Shown: one piece after another, positions 57,212 to 64,000 of the stretch | Numbering within the stretch: position 1 is the first letter of the stretch | Layout: each line of letters starts with the position of its first letter | The notes under the pieces: model-generated | The model's input: the letters and a program-made list of their open reading frames with translations, nothing else | Databases searched by the model: none | What the model was told of the DNA's origin: nothing | Assembly (NCBI GenBank): GCA_029204225.1 | Contig: CM055108.1 | Location: 47,107,486 to 47,171,485, forward strand | Direction: 5' to 3' | Origin: Diphasiastrum complanatum | Taxonomy: Eukaryota > Streptophyta > Lycopodiopsida > Lycopodiales > Lycopodiaceae | DNA: 64,000 nt | Made by a program: the position numbers and the translations under genes

Positions 57212-57426
57212 ATAGAAATGAAGCTTTTGTTAGCATGTAGAATCTAGTCCTTAAGAACTCGAAGAAAAACTAGGTCCATGTATTAAAAGTGTAAGGGTTT
57301 TATATGTTCAATCTTGGTCTCACTTCATCTTTTCCTTGGCAAGAAATCATGTTTTCTACATATATGATGTCTTTGCACTCTCTACTTTACCATTGATGAG
57401 AGTGTGTGGTTCATATCCAAATATAC

Positions 57427-59406
57427 AAACATATATATTCATACTATAATCAATATAATTTTTATAAAAAAAAATTGATATCCTGACAACTCTTTAACCT
57501 TTGAAAAACAAGATAGATGAGCAACCCCAAAGATCAAAATCATATGAAAACTTAAGGAGAAATGTGCATAGCTAGATTCAAACAAAAGACACAACAAATA
57601 TTGTAGATTGCTACATGTATCTATGAATGTAATTCCTAAAGATGGCATCAATAGGCATGCAACGTACGTGTTGAGAATCGTAGACTTGTTATATCCTACA
57701 AGAATGCATAGGGAAGAACCTTTCCTCATCACAAAAGTTTGTAATAGACTATAACTAGAAATTCTCGTAACACAAGGGAGAGTGCTTAGTGCACAAGCGA
57801 TGATTTCCTAATGTATATACTATGTAATATGTTTGATATTAAGCTGACTTCTTTTTGCATAGGAAAATGAATATACATACCAAACGACTACGAATCATCG
57901 TCAGCATTTAGTATTGCATACCCATGCCACTGCTTACCTAGTAAGTCGCTTTGGCACTGCCCTTAGTAAGTTGCCACTTGCCAATAAGTTTGAACTCAAT
58001 GCATACATTACATTTGCAAGTTTCTTAGGCGCTCATTGAAATACGTAACAATCTCAACTTGTACACAAGGATTTTTGGTATGCGCCCAGCTATGTTCCTT
58101 TAGGAAGAGAGGATCCATTCTAGTTATTAGTGAGAATGAAAACATCATATGTCATGCATCTCTATCGTGGGATGGGAGAATACAAGAAAAGGTGTTCAAC
58201 ATGCTTAATTAAGGCTACTTTGGCAAATTGAATAAAGAAAAGTCTTTTCAAATAAAATAAAAAAGAAATGGACGGACCCACATTGAAAAAGAGGATCCAC
58301 TATAAATAAGCAATCTTTCTCTTCGTATCATTTGTATAACTCAAAATGCCCATAGATGTTCTCCCCTTGATGCAGCTTGCTCATGCAGAACAAAAAGGAA
58401 GAAAGGCACAAAAAATGATTATACATAACTACAAATTTCAAAGGAAAAATTCTATATTACCTAAAAGTACTTGTCCACATACTAAGAGGTAAAACAATGT
58501 GGACTACAAACAAGTGTGATGCTAACTGGTAATAATAGGAGTCACTAGTTATATTTCTAGGATGGCAAAGTCATATATATTGCATGCATTAAAGACAACT
58601 ACATACAAGCTTCTCGTGCATGTAAGGTCTTCATATTCCAACTCTATAAAGGCGAAATAATCTTTGCAAAGGGTATCATCTATAGCACTTGGGTTTAAAG
58701 GCTGGTTTTCTAACCATAACTAGCACGCTCCTCTTCCTAAAATGGACAAGGTTGTTTGTGTCAAGCATAGTGCAAAATATCGCTAAGGATTTAATCAATT
58801 TATTCGCCTAGTAGTCAAAAGAGTATTGAAAATCCGACAAGTAGAGCAAAATTACCTATTCAAACCAACTGTTGAAAAAGGGTTACTCCATGGCATAGTT
58901 GCATGTTTCAAAAATTACCTTGAACAAAAAAAATAGTATCTATTGTTTCGTTTTAGTTAAAAAAAATTGAAAAATTGAAAAAGTATTTGAGAGTTTAGGG
59001 TTTTCAAAGGGATACTTTAGGGATAGATAAAAACCATGAAATTCATAAAAGAATTAATCCACAAAAAAAACCCTTGAATGAATTCCCCTTAAGATTGCTT
59101 AGATTTCATATGCTCAACGAAAATTAGAAGTAGTCAGTCCATCTAAAAGGAATAACCAAGCTTTCCATCTAGGGAAACACACATCATTCAAAAACTAGTT
59201 AGCAGTTGATCTAAATAAAAATATACTTAATCTATGATTGAAAGTAGTTGCATAACCAAGAAAAGTTAGGATGACAAAGGACATCTTATATTGACATCAA
59301 GCATCAACCATTTTAAGGTATTCTCACACTTTGAGTACTTTTCTTGCAGGCCAATTTTCACAACATATGGGCAACATCTATTGGCATCTAGCGCCTATTT
59401 TGAAGA
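57427..59406. other. Mirror of intron stretch, nothing firmly recognised
   Basis: Corresponds to 32938-35044 in reverse. The frame beginning MDKVVCVKHSAKYR at 58743 has a TAA after codon 14, unlike its mirror copy, which argues against a conserved gene. Confidence 0.5.
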
Positions 59407-59544
59407 GTTTCAAACAACCTAAAAAAGTTGACAATGTGATAGAACAAAAAAAAAACCAAAATTTCTATTCCTTTCTTTAGAACCCAAAAAATAATAATTT
59501 TGATGCACGTTCTCAGAAACCCTAACGGGATTACCCGAAATGCA

Positions 59545-60280
59545 TGTGAATAATTGAAAAAGATTATCTATGTTAGATATAGGGGTCTTATGTTTTTTAC
59601 ATCAAGCATCTAGGTGTAGGATGTTGATAGGAATAAATTTGGCATAGATGGCAAATCATGCATTTCCACTTGTGATGCCACTATTGAGCCAAAATAGAGT
59701 AAGAGGCTAAACACTTGCTAATTAGAGTGTAGACAAGTGTAAAGTTTTTGTTTGATGAATTCCAAGAGGTCCAATAGGATATAGAGGTCGAACCTTGTGA
59801 GTTCGAATAGGAAATTGAGGTGTGCTTGAATATAGTCCAATAGAATTAAGAGGTGCATAGATCAATGATCCAATAGGATCAAGAGGTGACAAAATGTGGT
59901 CCAATCATAGTTAAGCATAGTGGTAGCTCGTGGACCTACTAGTATCATTGTACTCCTCATTTTGAAGTCAATTGATTTGGTGATTTCATGGACCTACTAG
60001 TTATTGGATTTCTAGCTTTCTCTCTCTACCCGAGAGCTCTTGATGCATTTTCTCTCTCTACCCAAGGAGAGCAGCTTGTTTTTACTTAGATTATTTTTTG
60101 AATACTTCCCACACGTGTGAGTGAGAGTTGGAAGTGATTGAATGCATGTAGTAGTGTGTTTTTGCCATAGGATTCAAGATTGATCTTGAATCTCAATCTA
60201 GTCATGATCTTGGTGCATCTACACACCTTAGGAGATCACAAGTACATGTAGTGGACAGTCCACACGTGTGAAATTCAACA
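59545..60280 (+). repeat. Single copia LTR (right arm)
   Basis: Starts TGTGAATAATTG after GAAATGCA and ends TTCAACA before GTATT. Same hybrid flanks as the mirror LTR at 31927-32671, so the flank exchange predates the U2 palindrome. The CCAAT array is present. Confidence 0.9.
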
Positions 60281-60671
60281 GTATTTGCATGGAACTATAC
60301 AGAAATGAAGGGAATTCCGATTGAAATAGTGGTTCATATGATTCCTTTTGAAGACAACTCTAAGATTGTTAGGGCTAAACCTTATAGAAGTAACCCCGTC
60401 TATCGGGAGAGAATCGATGAAGATATTAAGAAATTGCTGAATGTTGGTTTCATTTATGAAGTCCAACATACTAATTGGGTATCACCCATTGTGGTTGTAC
60501 CCAAGAAAAACGGCAAACTTCGTATTTGTGTCAATCTGAAGAACCATAATGCGGTTACGAAGAGAGACCATTTTCCCTTGTCTTTAACGACCCAAATCTT
60601 GGATGGATTCAGTGGTTATTTCCTTGTTTAAATAGCCCCTGAAGATAAACATAAAATAGCCCTTGCCACAG
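60281..60671 (+). pseudogene. pol: Ty3/gypsy RT N-terminal part (right arm)
   Basis: Copy of 11169-11559 with the same deletion and stop; begins VFAWNYTEMKGIPIEIV. Arg-to-Lys differences distinguish it from 31536-31926. Confidence 0.85.
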
Positions 60672-61179
60672 ATATTGGGTCCGCGAATGGCTCGCGCGAA
60701 GCAGACAACACAGAGGTGTCCCAATGCAAGCAGGCCACCATGGAAATCCACCAACACTTGTCCTCCACCACCACGTCCTAGGCCAAGGGGCACGCCACGT
60801 GACCCGCCATGATTGAAGGGTATCCGGATGATCTGTCGCATGCTGAACCGATATTCGGGCGTGAAATTCAAATGTAAAGTTTTCTTTATTGTCATGTTAG
60901 TGCTTATGTGGAGCAGAGTTTCAGAAATGATTGCCCTCATAAGTTTCCGTGAACGTATCATATCTCTAGGTACGGAATTCGGTGGCCATTATTTTTTACT
61001 AATAGACCATTCATTACTTTTAGGCGCAGGTACCATGCTGTAATATTATTATTGGTGGACGTTTACAGCCTCGGATTATATGAGAAATGTATGGTTGTAA
61101 AGAAACTCACTCACCAATGGATCTAGGCCTATGATTGTCGAAGGATCAATGTTCTTAGACTAAGCCAGAAAAGAAACAA

Positions 61180-61696
61180 ATGAGAGTCTCAAAGTATCTA
61201 TACCAATCAATAGTCGGATCTCTCATGTATGCAATGGTATGTACAAGACCTGATATCGATTTTGTAGTTAGCTCTCTAAGCCAATTCATGGCCAAAATTG
61301 GCATCATCCATGGAAAGGCTCTCGTAAGATTCATGAGATAAATTAGAGCTACAATAGACCTAAGCATCTGCTATGGGAAAGTCGACAACAACAATCTCTA
61401 TCGACTCAGTGGATATTCAGATGCAAGTTGGAGAGGAGATGTAGATACTTGTAGATCCACATCTGGATTTACATTCTTCTTCAACGGTAGTCCTATTTCT
61501 GAAACAATTGTAAGAAGACCTCTATTGCTCTTTCCTCCATAGAAGTAGAATACATTGTTGCTTCTGAAGCCATTAAAGAAACAATTTGGTTGACAAATTT
61601 ACTGTCAAACATTAGTCTGAATCAGTACACTCCTACAATTATGTTTGTGATAATCAGAATGCTATTGCCCTTGTTGAATCTTCGACATCCACATCG
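61180..61696 (+). pseudogene. Ty1/copia RNase H fragment (right arm)
   Basis: Copy of 12070-12586. The codon after FMR (61338-61340) is TAA, as in the 30510 copy. Confidence 0.75.
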
Positions 61697-61924
61697 GCTA
61701 TGGCTCCAACTAGCATAACTATGGTAGTCTCCCAACTAGTCTACGTTATGTCTTCTCCAACTAGCTTGGATATGGATGCAAGAAGATAGTCATGAGCATG
61801 GTGGTGAGTATTCTGATGGATAAGATCCACTCTTCTGAATCTCTTTTCTCTACTTAGCAACTAAAACCAAACGGCAACTTAACCTATCATGCAACAATTT
61901 CCTTCTTTCGTATGGATCCGAGAG

Positions 61925-62251
61925 CTAATAATTTTCATGCTTACTTAGATCAACGTAAGCAGCATACAATGCAAAATGAGATGATATGAGCATGGAATTC
62001 ACTGGTCCATATCCTAAAATCTTAAATGCAATAGTTTTCTTTACAAAAATTATTCTTTGCACCTTATACAAATTATGTCCTCCAAGAAAATGAGACAGTG
62101 CCTTGATTGCCATAATCATTGTCTCGCCATGTTGATGAAACGTTGAATGGGCAACACTTATCTCATTATTCTTGAAGAACTTCAGATAATGCCCCAGTGC
62201 ATGATCTCTTGAAAATTCTCTTGCAGAAGAGTCTGCTCCCTCAATTGCTTC
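61925..62251 (-). pseudogene. Gene X, C-terminal fragment (right arm)
   Basis: Mirror of 29955-30281; ends FALYAAYVDLSKHENY. One change near the 5' end (TCTGCAAGAGAA for TCTGCTAGAGAA) is silent. Confidence 0.55.
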
Positions 62252-62600
62252 TTATTACATATTACGTACCATACAATGTTCTGGAACACCTTTTTTTCCT
62301 TAAAAAAAAAATCAAAACTTTGAAAAAAGACCTAAAAAAAAGCAAGAAAAAAACATTTCAAACAACCTAAAAAAGTTGACAACGTGATAGAACAAAAAAA
62401 AAACCAAAATTCCTATTCCTTTCTTTAGAATCCAAAAAATAATAATTTTGATCCACGTTCTCATAAACCCTAACAGGAGTACCCGAAATGCATTCCAAAA
62501 CAAAATGTGCAATTATGTTACATACTTTTATACTAGTTGTGCTTCGGAGCCACTTAATTAGATTTCCAACTTCCAAAATTTTGACCAGTGTTTATTTTCA

Positions 62601-62981
62601 TTGCCTTACCATTCCATTTTTGTCATCTTCTATGTTGTTTTGATTTCACTTCTTTTTGTGCTTGTGTTTGTTTCGTCCAAAAGCTATTTTTATGCATATT
62701 GTAAAACAGAAAAACATATTTTCGATTCCCACTTGTATATTTTCATGGCATACTCATGCCAAGTTCATCATTTCTTTGCTCTATTCCTATCTATTATAGG
62801 TCCTCAAGCACCATTGAATTGGACAGCTGGTTGGATTCACAAGAGTGATGTTTTAGAATCACGTTTTTTGTTCCTTCTTTCAAGAGAACTCAATCTCGGT
62901 TGGAGGCATATTGACGAGATGCTTTCCCTTACAGTTGATTACACTTTTCTTGAGGATCTTATGTCCACATGTACCCAATAA
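62601..62981 (+). CDS. Unidentified ORF (right arm)
   Basis: Third copy of the 126-codon frame at 13491-13871. Differences: Lys-to-Glu in the first half and Arg-to-Trp at NWTAGW. The frame is intact. Confidence 0.3.
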   Translation: MPYHSIFVIFYVVLISLLFVLVFVSSKSYFYAYCKTEKHIFDSHLYIFMAYSCQVHHFFALFLSIIGPQAPLNWTAGWIHKSDVLESRFLFLLSRELNLGWRHIDEMLSLTVDYTFLEDLMSTCTQ

Positions 62982-63149
62982 CATAAACATTTTCATATGT
63001 GATGACAGCACATTAAAAGACCAAATTATAAAAAAAAAAACATCTTCGCTCTATGTTATGCTTCGTCGTGTGCAAGAAATAAAGAATTAACATCTACAAT
63101 TCAAGAAAACGAATAGATTATCATGTGATTATGTCAACAAAATTTATGT

Positions 63150-63700
63150 ACATGCTAAACTTCTTACCAATTTCACCTATGAGTTAGAATATCCATCATT
63201 CCATTTTCAAAAATCTAGGCTGGTGGGGACATAACTCATGCAACAATTGTTCGTACCACCATCTTCAAATGTTCATAACAAACATGCATTTTCAATAAAC
63301 ATTTGATGTTATGTCTAGGATAAATATTTGACATAACATGGGAGAAGAGCAATCTTCAACTCTATTGATTCCACATCCAAAGTCTTAGACCATCATCTTT
63401 ATTATAATGTTATGTCTAGGAGAATACCCTATAGAACATAGGAGACAATTGTTTGTACCATCTTCAAATATATATTTGTGAAATTAGAATATATCCAATT
63501 TCACAAATTTACATAGAGACATCTAGGATAATATTCGACATAACATGGGAGACATGCAATCTTCAATTATTTTGAGTCCACCCATCTTTATTATATGTTG
63601 ATGTTGTCTACATAACATAGGTATTAGGAGACATGCAATATTCAACCCTATGGAGACTATGCGAAAAGTCTTAGACCATCATCATTAATGCTTATCAAAA
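63150..63700. repeat. MITE-like palindromic repeats (right arm)
   Basis: Copy of 14040-14610 lacking 18 bp at about 63580, as does the copy near 28620. Sequence to 64000 then follows 14611 onward without recognisable genes. Confidence 0.6.
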
Positions 63701-64000
63701 GGCCTCCAAAAGTTGAATCGTCTATTGTATTTTCCATGGGCCTTTCACTTGCTTCAGATTTGACAACAAATGAGAATATTGTGATAGTTATCCAATTTCC
63801 ATGAAAGCGATACAATTGTTACGTTAATGTTTGATGAATAGGGCCTATGACACTTAATCAAATCTATAAAACACTATGTTTACATCTTTTGAGAAGCAAA
63901 ATGGAGAACTACTATCCTAAAACTGGCTAAGAGAATTTTCAATTCTATTTATGCATGTGGAGCTCCGACCAGTTAATCATACCAAAGCCTATAATTGATT

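Larger units (their letters stand above)
50001..64000 (+). repeat. Right arm of the U2 palindrome
   Basis: Reverse complement of 28206-40847, with 1623 bp of extra DNA (about 50426-52048), a loss of about 255 bp near 59407, and small differences. It runs off the right edge of the window. Confidence 0.95.

Overview
The window is nuclear DNA of a land plant. Evidence: Ty1/copia and Ty3/gypsy retrotransposons with a plant-type initiator-tRNA-Met primer site, a RING-H2 gene of plant type with GT-AG introns, a stretch of plant mitochondrial DNA carrying trnQ, and AT-rich non-coding sequence with G-box-like promoters. The genus cannot be fixed from the sequence. Almost everything is repetitive; there are no bacterial operons.

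The layout is a set of very large, nearly identical repeats. A 9.1-9.4 kb unit, here called U, occurs twice in the same orientation (U1 16799-26237, U2 40867-50001). A third, partial and inverted U copy fills 1-3525. Each U sits at the centre of a long palindrome. Around U1 the arms are 10433-16800 and 26314-32671. Around U2 the arms are about 28206-40847 and 50001-64000 (running off the window). Calling the arm A, the order is A'-U-A-U-A', with U never inverting.

Left edge (1-11168): the inverted U fragment, then Ty3/gypsy gag/pol remnants, then a structurally complete Ty1/copia element (4929-11168) inserted into the gypsy pol with a GTATT target duplication. The copia has two LTRs, PBS, PPT and all domains but two frameshifts.

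Arm A carries, from its U1 end: exon 1 of a RING-H2 gene, palindromic MITE-like repeats, an unidentified ORF, a fragment of an unknown gene ('gene X'), copia RNase H and gypsy RT fragments, a single copia LTR, gypsy integrase remnants, RING exons 2-4, and the C-terminal half of an unusual gene. The RING gene reads through in frame over four predicted exons (26563-38538) across an intron of about 10.8 kb packed with these elements. A second set of exons 2-4 lies inverted at 53933-54924, and an orphan exon 1 lies at 16395-16551.

Unit U carries a divergent histone H3-like ORF and gene X, head to head around a promoter-like interval with six CACGTG boxes. Next come gypsy RT/RNase H split by a 2.3 kb insertion (TAA target duplication, subterminal inverted repeats, internal 0.9 kb fold-back), then copia fragments. 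At the U2/arm boundary the H3-like frame continues into an additional unknown domain, so this junction probably preserves an older gene. The right arm additionally holds about 1.36 kb of mitochondrial DNA with a decayed trnQ(UUG), which the left arm lacks.

Most coding features are therefore TE genes or pseudogenes. The most unusual items are the A'-U-A-U-A' architecture, the H3-like gene with its C-terminal extension, its divergent partner gene X, and the phased 33-bp CCAAT repeats in the copia LTR.
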